NCBI GenBank assembly: GCA_022072125.1
Contig: JAJVIH010000035.1
Span: forward strand, 59,415 to 123,414
Source: Myxococcota bacterium
Lineage (GTDB): Bacteria; Myxococcota; JAJVIH01
Length of the DNA: 64,000 bases
Reading direction: 5' to 3'
The position numbers and the translations under genes are program-made. The notes under the pieces were generated by a model. That model did no database searches. It was not told the origin of the DNA and was given only the letters and a program-made list of their open reading frames with translations. Shown here in pieces: positions 18,505-28,400 of this stretch (its first letter is position 1; the number at the start of each line of letters is the position of its first letter).

Positions 18505-18726
18505 TCAGGTTCTAGAGGATGCCCACGCCCCCCGCTGCTCCACCCAGCTCCCGGCGTGTGCCACGGCGCGCAGGGCCCGCTCGCTCATGGGCTCGGCCCC
18601 GTCCACCGCTTCGAGCGCCAGGACTGCCTGCTGGAGGTCGGGCGCCAGGAGCAAGAGGTCGAGCAGCTGCGTCACCCGCGCCCGCGTGAGCCCGAGCTTG
18701 CGCGCCACGGCGGCCCGGTCGGCCAC
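18505..18726 (-). pseudogene. Relic of a recombinase-associated HTH gene (3' part only)
   Basis: The minus-strand frame reads [20 protein letters not shown] and then [20 protein letters not shown] and [16 protein letters not shown]. It matches the complete HTH protein encoded at 44915-45409 over its carboxyl half; by eye about 80 percent of bases agree. The 5' part is missing, and the copy runs directly into kdpB sequence on the other strand near 18726. It is likely the remains of a second recombinase module. Confidence 0.75.
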
Positions 18727-19326
18727 GAGGCCGGTGTCGACGACTTCCTCGCGGAGGCCACGCCAGAGGCGAAGCTCTCGATGATTCGCGACTACCAACA
18801 CAAGGGACACCTCGTCGCGATGACCGGGGACGGCACGAACGACGCGCCCGCCCTCGCTCAAGCGGACGTGGCGGTGGCGATGAACACCGGCACACAGGCG
18901 GCAAAGGAGGCCGGCAACATGGTCGACCTCGACTCGAACCCGACCAAGCTCCTGTCGATCGTCGAAATCGGCAAGCAGATGCTGATGACGCGTGGAGCGC
19001 TCACGACCTTCAGCATCGCGAATGACCTTGCCAAGTACTTCGCAATCATCCCTGCGGCGTTCGTTGCGACCTATCCAGCGCTTGGTGCGCTGAACGTGAT
19101 GGGGCTGCACTCGCCGACGACGGCGGTCCTCTCCGCGGTCATCTTCAACGCGCTCATCATCATCGCGCTCATCCCGCTGGCGCTCAGGGGCATCCGGTAT
19201 CGGCCCGCGCCCGCGCCCGCGCTCCTGCGCAGGAACATCTTGGTCTACGGCCTGGGCGGCGTCCTGCTCCCATTTCCCTGCATCAAGCTCATCGACGTGG
19301 CGCTGATCGCGATCGGCGTGAGCTGA
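18727..19326 (+). pseudogene. kdpB: KdpB fragment (C-terminal 199 residues of the K+-transporting ATPase)
   Basis: From 18727 the frame reads [20 protein letters not shown] and continues with [37 protein letters not shown] and the last transmembrane helices, up to the stop at 19326. These are signatures of the carboxyl third of KdpB (normally near 680 residues). The phosphorylation loop DKTGT and all earlier helices are absent, and kdpA is not in the window, so no working Kdp pump can be made from this copy. The open frame extends artificially upstream to 18382 through the HTH relic. kdpC follows 12 bases later. Confidence 0.88.
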
Positions 19327-19338
19327 AAGGAGTCATCC

Positions 19339-19926
19339 ATGTTCTCCACCATTCGTCCCGCAGTCTCGCTCCTCGCGCTCTTCACGCTCCTCACCGGCGT
19401 CGCCTATCCGCTGGTCGTCACGGGAGCTGCGCAGGCCATCTTCCCCACACAGGCGAACGGCAGCCTGATCGAGTCGAAGGGGCAAGTCATGGGCTCTCGC
19501 CTCATCGGGCAATCGTTCGACGACGCGCGGTACTTCTGGGGCCGTCCCTCGGCGACCGGCCCCGGCCCCTACAACGCGGCGGCGTCTGCTGGCTCCAATC
19601 TTGGGCCGACGAACCCCGCGCTCACCACGGCGGTGCGTGAACGCGTGGCTGCCCTTCGGGTCGCTGATCCTGAGCAGGCTTCAGTGTCGATCCCCGTCGA
19701 TCTCGTGACCACATCTGGGAGCGGGCTCGATCCGCACATCTCGCCGGCGGCCGCGCTCTACCAGGTGCATCGGGTGGCACGAACTCGTCGTCTGGCCGAG
19801 GAGCGTGTCCGAGCTCTGGTGCTGGAGCACGTCGAAGCTAGATCACTCGGGTTTCTTGGTGAGCCGCGGGTGAACGTCCTCCTGCTCAACGCAGCACTTG
19901 ACGAGCTGGCCGATGGTGGAGCCTAA
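19339..19926 (+). CDS. kdpC: Potassium-transporting ATPase subunit C
   Basis: This 195-residue protein has the single amino-terminal membrane helix of KdpC ([20 protein letters not shown]) and the family motifs [27 protein letters not shown] and [18 protein letters not shown]. It starts after AAAGGAG. In a complete Kdp complex KdpC stabilises KdpB with KdpA. Here kdpB is truncated, so the subunit has no visible partner. The sequence is intact, which suggests that the truncation is recent or that a partner lies elsewhere. Confidence 0.93.
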   Translation: MFSTIRPAVSLLALFTLLTGVAYPLVVTGAAQAIFPTQANGSLIESKGQVMGSRLIGQSFDDARYFWGRPSATGPGPYNAAASAGSNLGPTNPALTTAVRERVAALRVADPEQASVSIPVDLVTTSGSGLDPHISPAAALYQVHRVARTRRLAEERVRALVLEHVEARSLGFLGEPRVNVLLLNAALDELADGGA

Positions 19927-19953
19927 CTGTATGAACGAACAGGATTTTCACGG

Positions 19954-22653
19954 ATGAGCGAACCCGGCGACAGACCCGATCCAGACGCCCTGCTGCGACG
20001 CATGCAGGAGGCGGAGGCGCGGGCGAAGCGCGGCAAGCTCAAAATCTTTTTCGGGTTTGCCCCAGGGGTCGGCAAGACGTACCGCATGCTCCAGGTGGCC
20101 CGAGACCTGGTGACGGACCAGCACGTCGACGTGGTCGTAGGCGTAGTCGAGGACCACAAGAGAGTCGAGACTGCCCGCTTGGTTCTCGGCCTCGACCTGC
20201 TCCCTCGCAAGAAGGTTCAGTACCGCGGCCACACGCTCGACGAGTTCGATCTCGATGCCGCGCTCGCTCGGAAGCCCCAACTCCTGCTCGTCGATGAGCT
20301 CGCACACACCAACGCTGCCGGTTCGCGCCATCCAAAGCGGTGGCAGGACGTGGAGGAGCTGCTCGACGCCGGTATCGACGTCTTTACGACAATGAACGTC
20401 CAGCACGTCGAGAGCCTGAACGACGTGGTTGCCCAGATCAGCCGGATCCAAGTCCGCGAGACCGTCCCCGACTCGGTCCTTGACCGCGCCGATGCGATCG
20501 AGCTCGTAGACATCGCGCCCGAGGAGCTCCTCGAACGCTTGAAGGAGGGGAAGGTCTATCTTCCCGACCAGGCCAAGCGCGCGGCTGCGCATTTCTTTCA
20601 GCGCGGCAACCTGCTCGCGCTGCGTGAGCTCGCTCTGCGCCGAACTGCGCAGCACGTCGACGAGGATGTGCGGGAGTACCGAGAAGAACACGGTGTCGCC
20701 GTCACCTGGCCGGCAGGCGAGCGGATCCTGGTTTGCGTCGGTCCGGCGCCAAGCTCCGGCAGGTTGATCCGCGCGGCAGCACGCATGGCTGCCGGGCTGC
20801 GCTGCCCGTGGGTGGCCTCATATGTCGAGTCGACCGTCGCGCGGCCGATGAGCGAGACAGACCGAGTCCAGCTCGAGGCGCACTTGCGAGTTGCCGAGAC
20901 CCTCGGCGCCACGGTGACGCGTCTCTCAGGAACGAGCGTCTCCGGTGCTCTCCTCGAGTACGCGCGGAAGCACAACGTAACGCGTCTGATCATCGGCAAG
21001 CCTACGCACTCCCGCTTCCGGGATCGGATGCGCGGCTCCCTCCTCGACGAGGTCGTCCGCGGGAGCGGAGACATCGATGTGCATGTCATCAGCGGTGACA
21101 GCACGAGTGACGCGCCGCCGCGCGGCGCTACCCCGCGCGGCGGGCGCGCATCCGGATGGCAGTACGTTTCGGCGGCGCTTTTGGTGGCCGGCACGTTGGC
21201 GCTCGCGCTCGGCCTGCGCAGCGTGATGGACCTTCCCGATCTCGAGATGCTGTTTCTGCTGGCCGTGATGGTCTCGGCTGTCTGGTTTGGCCGCGGACCG
21301 TCCATCCTCGCCGCCACCCTTGGCGTTGCCAGCTACGACTTCTTCTTCGTGCCGCCGTTCCACACGTTCTCCGTCGAAGATCGACGCTACTTCCTGACAT
21401 TTGCGATGATGTTCGCCGTGAGCTTCGCGCTGAGCGAACTGGCGGGAAGGCTTCGCAGGCAACAACGTGATGCGCAGGCACGCGAGGAGCGCACGGCCGT
21501 CCTCTACGCACTGACACGGGAGCTGGCGTCGACGGACCACCCTGGCCGTATCGCTGCCATCGCTGCGCAGCACGCGGCGGACATCTTCTCGGCGAAGGCA
21601 ATCGTGCTCGGAGCCCTTGCCGATGGTGAGTTCCGCGCGCTCGGTGCGTCTCCCGAGGGAAGCCAGCTCGACGTGAAGGACATCGGCGTGGCCAAGTGGA
21701 GCTACGAACACGACGCCCTCGCCGGGCTTGGCACCGACACGCTCCCAGGCGCCGAGGCTCTCTGTTCGCCGCTTCGAGCGGGACAGTCCCGCCTCGGAGT
21801 GCTCGCGCTCGTGCCGCGAGACAAGGTCGAGCTGCGAGCAGACCAGCGCGCCTTCCTCGACGTGCTCTGTCGCCAAGTCGCTGTTGCGCTCGAGAGAACG
21901 CGCCTCTCCGAAGAGGCGAAGCAATCCGCGCTCCGCGCCAAGACGGAGGAGATGCGTTCCTCGTTGCTCTCGGCAGTGTCCCACGATTTGCGCACGCCGC
22001 TGGCTTCGATCACTGGTGCAGCGACCTCGCTTCGGGATGACACCAACCTCGGTACCGAGACGCGAGGAGAGCTCGTGGACTCCATCGTCGATCAGGCCGA
22101 GCGACTCGAGCGTTTGGTCGCGAACTTGCTCGACATGACTCGCCTGGAGTCTGGTGGGATCGCCCTTCGTCGAGACTGGGTCCCGCTCGATGAGATGGTC
22201 GGATCTGCGCTCACGCGCCTGGAGGCGCGCCTCGGCACTCGCAAGGTGACGGTGTCGATCGCTCCTGACGTGCCGCTCGTGAGCGTCGACCCCGTCCTCT
22301 TCGAGCAGGTCTTCGTCAACCTGCTCGAGAATGCGGAGAAGTACACACCGGCCGGGACTCCGATCGAGATCGAGGCGCGTAGCGACGGCGATCGTGTAGA
22401 GATCGACGTCATCGACTACGGCTCCGGCGTGCCATCGGGCGCCGAAGCTCTCGTCTTCGACAAGTTCTACCGTGGGCCACACGTCGGCGTGTCGGGGGTC
22501 GGTCTTGGCTTACCCATCTGTAAGGGGATCGTCGAGGCTCATGGCGGGACGATTCGGGCCGAAACGCGGTCCAGTGGCGGTGCTGCGTTCCACATTTCGA
22601 TTCCCCGTGGCGGAACGCCGCCATCGCTCGCGCCTCCCGGAGGCGGCTCATGA
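19954..22653 (+). CDS. kdpD: Osmosensitive K+ sensor histidine kinase
   Basis: The 899-residue protein has the full KdpD plan: amino-terminal KdpD domain with P-loop GFAPGVGKTYRML (near residue 32) and VDELAHTNAAGSRHPKRWQD; a universal-stress-like domain (RILVCVGPAPSSGRLIRAA); four membrane helices (about 390-490); a GAF-like domain; and HisKA with SAVSHDLRTPLASIT (phospho-His) followed by ATPase boxes (NLLENAEKYTP, DYGSGVPSG, GVGLGLPICKGIVEAHGG). It senses low K+ or osmotic stress and phosphorylates KdpE. The stop overlaps the kdpE start (ATGA). Confidence 0.94.
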   Translation: MSEPGDRPDPDALLRRMQEAEARAKRGKLKIFFGFAPGVGKTYRMLQVARDLVTDQHVDVVVGVVEDHKRVETARLVLGLDLLPRKKVQYRGHTLDEFDLDAALARKPQLLLVDELAHTNAAGSRHPKRWQDVEELLDAGIDVFTTMNVQHVESLNDVVAQISRIQVRETVPDSVLDRADAIELVDIAPEELLERLKEGKVYLPDQAKRAAAHFFQRGNLLALRELALRRTAQHVDEDVREYREEHGVAVTWPAGERILVCVGPAPSSGRLIRAAARMAAGLRCPWVASYVESTVARPMSETDRVQLEAHLRVAETLGATVTRLSGTSVSGALLEYARKHNVTRLIIGKPTHSRFRDRMRGSLLDEVVRGSGDIDVHVISGDSTSDAPPRGATPRGGRASGWQYVSAALLVAGTLALALGLRSVMDLPDLEMLFLLAVMVSAVWFGRGPSILAATLGVASYDFFFVPPFHTFSVEDRRYFLTFAMMFAVSFALSELAGRLRRQQRDAQAREERTAVLYALTRELASTDHPGRIAAIAAQHAADIFSAKAIVLGALADGEFRALGASPEGSQLDVKDIGVAKWSYEHDALAGLGTDTLPGAEALCSPLRAGQSRLGVLALVPRDKVELRADQRAFLDVLCRQVAVALERTRLSEEAKQSALRAKTEEMRSSLLSAVSHDLRTPLASITGAATSLRDDTNLGTETRGELVDSIVDQAERLERLVANLLDMTRLESGGIALRRDWVPLDEMVGSALTRLEARLGTRKVTVSIAPDVPLVSVDPVLFEQVFVNLLENAEKYTPAGTPIEIEARSDGDRVEIDVIDYGSGVPSGAEALVFDKFYRGPHVGVSGVGLGLPICKGIVEAHGGTIRAETRSSGGAAFHISIPRGGTPPSLAPPGGGS

Positions 22654-23351
22654 GCGAGCTCGGCGCCGTGATTCTCGTGGTCGAGGATGAACCGCAGATG
22701 CGGAAGTTCATCCGGGCCTCGCTCACTTCCCACGGGTATCGGGTGCTCGAAGCGGAGCGGGCCTCGGAAGCCGTCATGATGCTGACGAGCCACAACCCCG
22801 AGATGGTCTTGCTCGATCTCGGGTTGCCGGATGGTGACGGCATCGATCTCACGAAGCAGCTCCGCGAGTGGAGTCGCGTACCGATCATCGTCTTGTCGGC
22901 TCGAGGGCGGGAGGACGACAAGGTTGCGGCCCTCGACGCGGGAGCCGATGACTACCTCACGAAGCCCTTCGGGGTGAACGAGCTCTTGGCTCGCATGCGC
23001 GTCGCGCTCCGTCACGCGCAGAGCCGGGGAGCGGATCCCTCCGTTCAGACGTTCGAGTTCGGCGAGCTTAAGATCGACCTCGTCCGGCGCGAGGTGTTTC
23101 GCGGAGAGGAGGAGCTTCATCTCACACCCACCGAGTACAAGCTGCTCGTCCTGTTCGCCCAGAACGCCGGCAAGGTGCTTACCCACCGCCAGATCCTGAA
23201 GGAGGTCTGGGGGCCCGCGTATGCCGCGCAGACGCACTACGTTCGCGTGCACATGGCGGAGCTGCGGAAGAAGGTCGAGGTGGACCCCTCGCACCCGAAG
23301 CTGCTCGTCACCGAGCCGGGCGTCGGCTACCGGTTGCGCGATCGGGTGTGA
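22650..23351 (+). CDS. kdpE: KDP operon response regulator, OmpR family
   Basis: The 233-residue protein has a receiver domain (ILVVEDEPQMRKFIRASLTS, acceptor Asp in MVLLDLGLPDGDG, Lys in DYLTKPFG) and a carboxyl winged-helix DNA-binding domain (HLTPTEYKLLVLFAQNAGKV ... VRVHMAELRKKVE). It pairs with KdpD and would normally activate kdp transcription. The stop lies 31 bases from the end of the convergent ATPase pseudogene. Confidence 0.93.
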   Translation: MSELGAVILVVEDEPQMRKFIRASLTSHGYRVLEAERASEAVMMLTSHNPEMVLLDLGLPDGDGIDLTKQLREWSRVPIIVLSARGREDDKVAALDAGADDYLTKPFGVNELLARMRVALRHAQSRGADPSVQTFEFGELKIDLVRREVFRGEEELHLTPTEYKLLVLFAQNAGKVLTHRQILKEVWGPAYAAQTHYVRVHMAELRKKVEVDPSHPKLLVTEPGVGYRLRDRV

Positions 23352-23382
23352 ATATCGTCGCGGTACCGCCCGAGCCCGGCAC

Positions 23383-24955
23383 TCACCCCACCAGCGTCTT
23401 CTGGAGCGCCATCCCCCGCGCGGTCTCGGCGGGCGTCGTGTCCGCGAGTTCGAGCCATTCATGCGGGGTCCGCGCTTGTCGCCGGGGATTACCCTCAGTG
23501 AGCGCCCCGCAGCGTCACGCATCTGGAGCGCCTGACGAAACACAGGATGGATCTCCCAACGGACACCGTCATCAAGGTTGGTCCTCGCCCTAAGAAGGTC
23601 CGGCTTGTCTACATAAGTGATGTGCTCGTACTCGTCGCCATCAAGGTTACGCCGTGCAGATAGGAAGCCGATTTGGAAGAGAAACGCCGCCACGTCGACA
23701 GAGCGTGGCGCACCCATCACGCCGATGATCGAAGGTGTGACCGCCTGAAGAACTCGCATTTCGATTGTCGAAAGCAATTCGGCGGTGGAATACTCTTCGG
23801 CCTGACGTGAGAATGCCGCGATAAGTTCGTTGAGCTGGGGGCACTGCGATGAGAACTCCGCGACCGTATCCGCGATGCGCTTCTTGCCGAAGGCCTCAAG
23901 TCAAGCCGTGATGTCTTCCAAGAGCACGGTGTTCCGGCGAGCCGTGTACGCTGCCTTCGCCGCCTCTCGAGCCAACTCGATCAGCCACCGCGGCCGCCGT
24001 CGCGAGAAGGTCACTAGCGGCACATGCACGGGTCGGGTCTTTTGGCCCCACTTGACAGGTGACTGAAAGACCAGTGCAACGTACTCATCAGCCGACGGTT
24101 CCTTACCTTTTGCCATGTCTGCCCACTGCTTGGTATGCACGAGGTAGCCACGAACGCGGGCGCCGAGAACGTCGCGCAGTTCGGACTCGGTCCAGCGGAG
24201 GTCCACGTTGTACTGCTCGACTTTTGAGAGCGCCTCGTACTCCAAGACCAGCGTGGTCCATGTATTCGGGCGCACTGCAGCGCGGACTCGAAGCTGTGGG
24301 ATGGCGTTGACGATCTCGCGCGTAGCGATGAAGAACGACGCCACCTTAAGCTTATGGATTGGGTCGTTCTTGAAGTTCTCATCAACATCGTCGACGAAGA
24401 GCCAGATGCCGTCAGTCCGGGCTGCCCAGCGCTGGACGATCTTCTCTGCGTTGGGAATCGGTGGACGCTCGCGTGCAATCGGCGCTGTAGGACTCATTAA
24501 GCGATCAAAGATCGTGGAGATGATGTTGCGCGACTTAAACCCGGCCTCTGTTCCGCCTCCTCAACAAGCGAGATGGCGTCATCGGACCATGCTGTTCCGA
24601 GGCGAACTCCGATTTCCCGCGCGATGTGCTGTAGGATAGAGCGCTTCCAGTCGCGCACCCAAGCGTCCGTATCCCTCGCGGTCTGCTCCGGAGAGAGTTG
24701 CTTGCCTGTAGCGGCCAGGATGAGCGGTGGGGCATCCCCACGGCCAAGCCGATTCTGGACGAGGCGAAGGAGAGCGGACTTGCCTTCGCCCTTGAAGGCC
24801 CGCGCGATGCAGATCTTGTTCGACGAATCAAGGAACGCTTTCAACTCCGGCCGATCAACGACGTAGCCCAGGAAGATATTCTCCTCTTCATCTTCGGCAG
24901 CATCGTTGCCGAAGAGGTAGGCAGCGGTCAGGTTGATACGTGGGGCAAGAGACAT
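23383..24955 (-). pseudogene. Decayed P-loop ATPase gene (Sll1717-like)
   Basis: The protein starts MSLAPRINLTAAYLFGNDAA with a Walker A motif, KGEGKSALLRLV, close to residue 55, followed later by WLFVDDVDENFKNDPIHKL (Walker B/sensor region). The plan fits P-loop ATPases of the Sll1717 type. The gene is broken at least three times: a frameshift near 24540 (EEAEQ, then AGFKSRNIISTIFDRL in another frame), an in-frame TGA at 23901-23903 (NTVLLEDITA*LEAFGKK), and a shift near 23500 between QALQMRDAAGR and a frame that ends MALQKTLVG at 23383. Sequencing error at all three sites is unlikely but not excluded. The intact relative is usually linked to defence islands. Confidence 0.75.
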
Positions 24956-25046
24956 CGTTTGTTAGTGTACTGCCGTGCCCGGCTGAAGACAAGGCATCGA
25001 TTGCTAGTTGAACGCCCGGTCAGGCCAGAGTGCGGCCAGCTTCATT

Positions 25047-28000
25047 TCACTCACTCTCGAACCCGTGGATGTCGAACTTGAGCGTCCGGCTGTTCTCGGT
25101 GACCGTGCGGACCACGTTCTCGGGCAAGCCAGACGGTGCCGTGGCTTCGATCTCGAGGGTGACCTTCACCTGCGCGCCCACGAGGCCGGTCAAGTGCGTG
25201 ATCACCTCGTCGGCCACCTTGCTGGCGTCACGTCCGACCCGGGTGGCGTCGAGTGTGACGGCGCCGTGAAAACGCTTCGGCCGCGTTGGAGCCGGCGCCG
25301 GTTCAGCGGCGGGTGCGCCCGGGGATGTCCCCGGTTGCTGACTCACCGGCGAGGTGCTGATGGTGGCGGCCCCGCCTGCCTCTGTCGCAGAGGCCACTGG
25401 CGGGGGAGCACGCTCGGCCTCCAACTGTCGGCGTGCCGCCTCTGGCTTGACGAGCAGGGATTGCGAATCGGCTTCGATGTGGTTAACGTGGTGGCCGAGT
25501 TGGAGCCCACGGTACCGCATGCAAACTTCGTCGAAGCTGTCCGCGAAGGCGAACGAGTCGTGTTCCCACGTGGGCTGACCGAGGCCGTTCCGGATCGCTT
25601 CGACGAGCACCGAGGGCTTCTGCAGGCGCGGGAGGTAAAGGTAGCGAGCGAAATCGTCGATGAGTTGCTTGATGGAGACGTGGTCACCGCGCCAGAGCGG
25701 AATGCGGTCGAGTTCCATGCGCAACCGATATGCGGCGAAGCTCGTGACCATCAGTTCGTCGTTCTTGAGCTTCTTGCTGGCGCGTACGGCGAGCGCATCC
25801 TGGCCCGACAGGCGAAATGCTCGCCACTCCACCGAGGCATGCGGGTTCTGCTGCGTGGGCGCCAGAAGCCACTGATAGGCTTCGGGGAGCCGGGCATCGA
25901 CGACGCTGTCGGCAGCGTCCTTCTGTGTCTCGGCCTGTTTCACCTGGTGAGGTGAGAGGTCTAGCGTGGTCTGCTCGGCGATGATCGATTCCCAGGCGAT
26001 GTACCGGCGCACCGCTTCGTCGAGATCTTGCAGGCGCGTTTTGTCCACTGCGAGGAAGACAAGCGTGTTGCTATAAAGGCGGGGTGCGCTACCTCGCGAG
26101 GCGAGAATCGCCTTTGCCTCTGTCTCTGCCGGGTTGTTCGGCTCTTTGCTGTAAGGATGGTCAACGCCGAGTACGACTAGGCGCGCCTCGGGATCGTCCG
26201 GCACGTCCTGCCCGGATCGGGGCAGCGGATGAACTCTCGTGAAGTCGCCCGTTTTGCGTAGGTCGGCGCGGAGGCGTTTCTCCAGTTCTTGGATGACCTT
26301 GTCAGGATCGCGCTTGAGCTGCTCGGCGCGATCATCGGCAAGCTTCGTGACGGTTGGCTGCGTTGAGTACCAATAGCGAGGGCCGTCCTGGTACAGGTAC
26401 GTGGCTGCGGCGGCCAGGCGCCGGAGCGCGTCGCCGAACACGGCCGACGACTCGCCAGGGATAACGCACCCGAGCCGCACGCGCCGATCCTCGAGGCCAC
26501 GGTTGGCGGCCGTGGGAGTGGGAGCCGAACCCAGGTAGATGGCGCGCGCGACGCGGCGGCACGCGGCGAACTTGCCGAGGTTCGGAACCTCGCCGTCGAG
26601 CCGCAGCGGCAGGGAGTTGGGGCCGTCCACATCCTTTTCGATGACGGGCGCCCAGTTGTCCGAGAGGTAGCGCGTGAGTTCGAACTGGACTCGGGGATCG
26701 TCGATCGGAATGTTCGACGGCAGAATCAGCGGATTACGGTCGCCCTTTTCCCAAAGGCTGTGGATCACGGCTGCCATCAGCCGCAACACGCCGCGCGTGC
26801 GCTGAAACTTCACGAGCGTCGACCAGTCCGTGTAGAGGCGGTCGAATACTTCGGGGTGGATCGGGTACGCGGCGCGCAGCCGTTTTTCGTACTCGGCATC
26901 ACGGCACTCGGGTGGGAACTCTTGATGCTGCGTGCGGTAAAATTCGTAGAATTCGCGGGCGACAGTGTCGCGGGCCACGAATTGCGTCTGCTCGACGAGC
27001 GGCTCGAAGAGCCGGCGGCGGACGATCTCGAAGCCTTCCTCGGCGCTCGCTGGACGCCATGAGGACTCGACACGACCGATCACGTTGCGCAACCGATCAA
27101 GCGCCTCGCGGCCTCGCTGACCACCGACCTCGACGTCGTTAGCCTGGGTGTGCGGCGAGTCCGCGGTATCCGATGCCGGGAGACTGATGACGAGCAGGCA
27201 GTTCTTCGCGAGCTTCGCCGACTCGGTGAGTGTCTGGGCGAAGGTGAACTGCGTTTCGAAGCTCCCCCCAGGCAGATCGCTTTGATCGTGGAGCTGGCGC
27301 GCGTAGGCCACCCACTCGTCAATGAGCACGAGGCAGGGGCCGTATTCGTTGAAGATCTCGCGCAGTCTGTCCCCGGGGCTCGTCGCCTTTTCATCGTCCG
27401 CGCGCACGCGTTCGAAGGCCTTCTTACCGCCGAGCTGCCAAGCGAGTTCACCCCAGAGCGTGCGCACCATGGTGCCGTCGGGCTTCTTCACCGGGTTGCC
27501 AGGCGATATCTTGTTCCCGACCAGGACGACCCGGCGCGCAGCCGGGAGTTTCGACGCCCTCGCCTCCGCGAGCATGACGTCGACGCCGGCGAGTTCGCTC
27601 GCCGCGGTCCCGGAGACGAGGTGGTAGAGCGCCAGCATCGAGTGCGTCTTGCCGCCACCAAAGTTGGTCTGGAGTTGCACGACCGGATCGCCGCCCTTGC
27701 CGGACAGCCGCTGCACCGCGCTCACAAGCAGATGCTTCAGGCTCTCCGTCAAATACGTGCGGCGGAAGAACTCGGTAGGGTTTTTATACTCGTCGGTTCC
27801 CTCGCCGACATGCACTTGCCAGAGGTCCGCCGCGAACTCGGCCTGCTGGTACCGGCCACTCGCCACGTCCTTGTGCGGCGTGATTACCTCGCGCCATGGC
27901 TTCAGGTTGCCCGTTACCTGACTCTCGATTGCGGTTCCCGCGCTCTTGCGCTTTTCCGCCCGTACCTGCTCATCGAACCGCACGCGCAGAAGCTCCATCT

Positions 28001-28400
28001 TCAGTTTGTCGGCTTCCTGTGATTCCGGCGCGGAGATCGCGGTCAAAAGGCGTCCCGCGGAGTCGAGCGCGCGGTAGGCGTCGTCGCTCGAGAATATCTG
28101 CTGGTGCGCCCACTTGTTGCGCACGTCCTGAAGCTCCCGAACGAGCGTGCGCTCGGCCGGTCCGAGCGTCTTCCGGAAGACGTCGTTCCACGCCTCCCAC
28201 ATCAGTTTGAGAAGCGCGGCCGCGTCCCACTTGGCGAGAGGTTTGTTCGCGAGGAGCCGGTCCTCGCCCATGAGCCGACCGGCCTGCGTACGCGCCTGGT
28301 CCTTGTAAACGCTGTTGAATTCGCGCTCGATGAAGGGAGCCAGCCCCTGCTTGAGCAGTTCCATGGCCTTGCCAACGCGCTCGTGATTCGTGATGGCCAT
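25047..28400 (-). CDS. DUF499-type ATPase with N-terminal Swt1-like HEPN domain
   Basis: This 1117-residue protein begins with a HEPN domain related to the Swt1 type, containing RNKWAH at 94-99 (the R-x4-6-H ribonuclease motif). It continues with an AAA-type ATPase of the DUF499 family: Walker A NFGGGKTHSML (246-256) and Walker B CLVLIDEWVAYAR (DE at 361-362). A long carboxyl half follows, with a Pro/Ala-rich linker near 1010-1060 and a terminal beta-rich domain. The ATG overlaps the preceding CARF-HEPN stop by one base (TGATG). DUF499 proteins are found next to DUF1156 methylases and helicases in defence loci; the role is unproven. Here it is the last gene of the eight-gene operon and probably supplies ATP-driven control and a second nuclease activity. 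Confidence 0.85.
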   Translation of the reverse strand: MAITNHERVGKAMELLKQGLAPFIEREFNSVYKDQARTQAGRLMGEDRLLANKPLAKWDAAALLKLMWEAWNDVFRKTLGPAERTLVRELQDVRNKWAHQQIFSSDDAYRALDSAGRLLTAISAPESQEADKLKMELLRVRFDEQVRAEKRKSAGTAIESQVTGNLKPWREVITPHKDVASGRYQQAEFAADLWQVHVGEGTDEYKNPTEFFRRTYLTESLKHLLVSAVQRLSGKGGDPVVQLQTNFGGGKTHSMLALYHLVSGTAASELAGVDVMLAEARASKLPAARRVVLVGNKISPGNPVKKPDGTMVRTLWGELAWQLGGKKAFERVRADDEKATSPGDRLREIFNEYGPCLVLIDEWVAYARQLHDQSDLPGGSFETQFTFAQTLTESAKLAKNCLLVISLPASDTADSPHTQANDVEVGGQRGREALDRLRNVIGRVESSWRPASAEEGFEIVRRRLFEPLVEQTQFVARDTVAREFYEFYRTQHQEFPPECRDAEYEKRLRAAYPIHPEVFDRLYTDWSTLVKFQRTRGVLRLMAAVIHSLWEKGDRNPLILPSNIPIDDPRVQFELTRYLSDNWAPVIEKDVDGPNSLPLRLDGEVPNLGKFAACRRVARAIYLGSAPTPTAANRGLEDRRVRLGCVIPGESSAVFGDALRRLAAAATYLYQDGPRYWYSTQPTVTKLADDRAEQLKRDPDKVIQELEKRLRADLRKTGDFTRVHPLPRSGQDVPDDPEARLVVLGVDHPYSKEPNNPAETEAKAILASRGSAPRLYSNTLVFLAVDKTRLQDLDEAVRRYIAWESIIAEQTTLDLSPHQVKQAETQKDAADSVVDARLPEAYQWLLAPTQQNPHASVEWRAFRLSGQDALAVRASKKLKNDELMVTSFAAYRLRMELDRIPLWRGDHVSIKQLIDDFARYLYLPRLQKPSVLVEAIRNGLGQPTWEHDSFAFADSFDEVCMRYRGLQLGHHVNHIEADSQSLLVKPEAARRQLEAERAPPPVASATEAGGAATISTSPVSQQPGTSPGAPAAEPAPAPTRPKRFHGAVTLDATRVGRDASKVADEVITHLTGLVGAQVKVTLEIEATAPSGLPENVVRTVTENSRTLKFDIHGFESE

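Noticed and set aside
22539..23470. Long minus-strand frame opposite kdpE as the carboxyl end of the ATPase
   Set aside because: It is the mirror of a clearly coding response regulator. The real tail ends in another frame at 23383.
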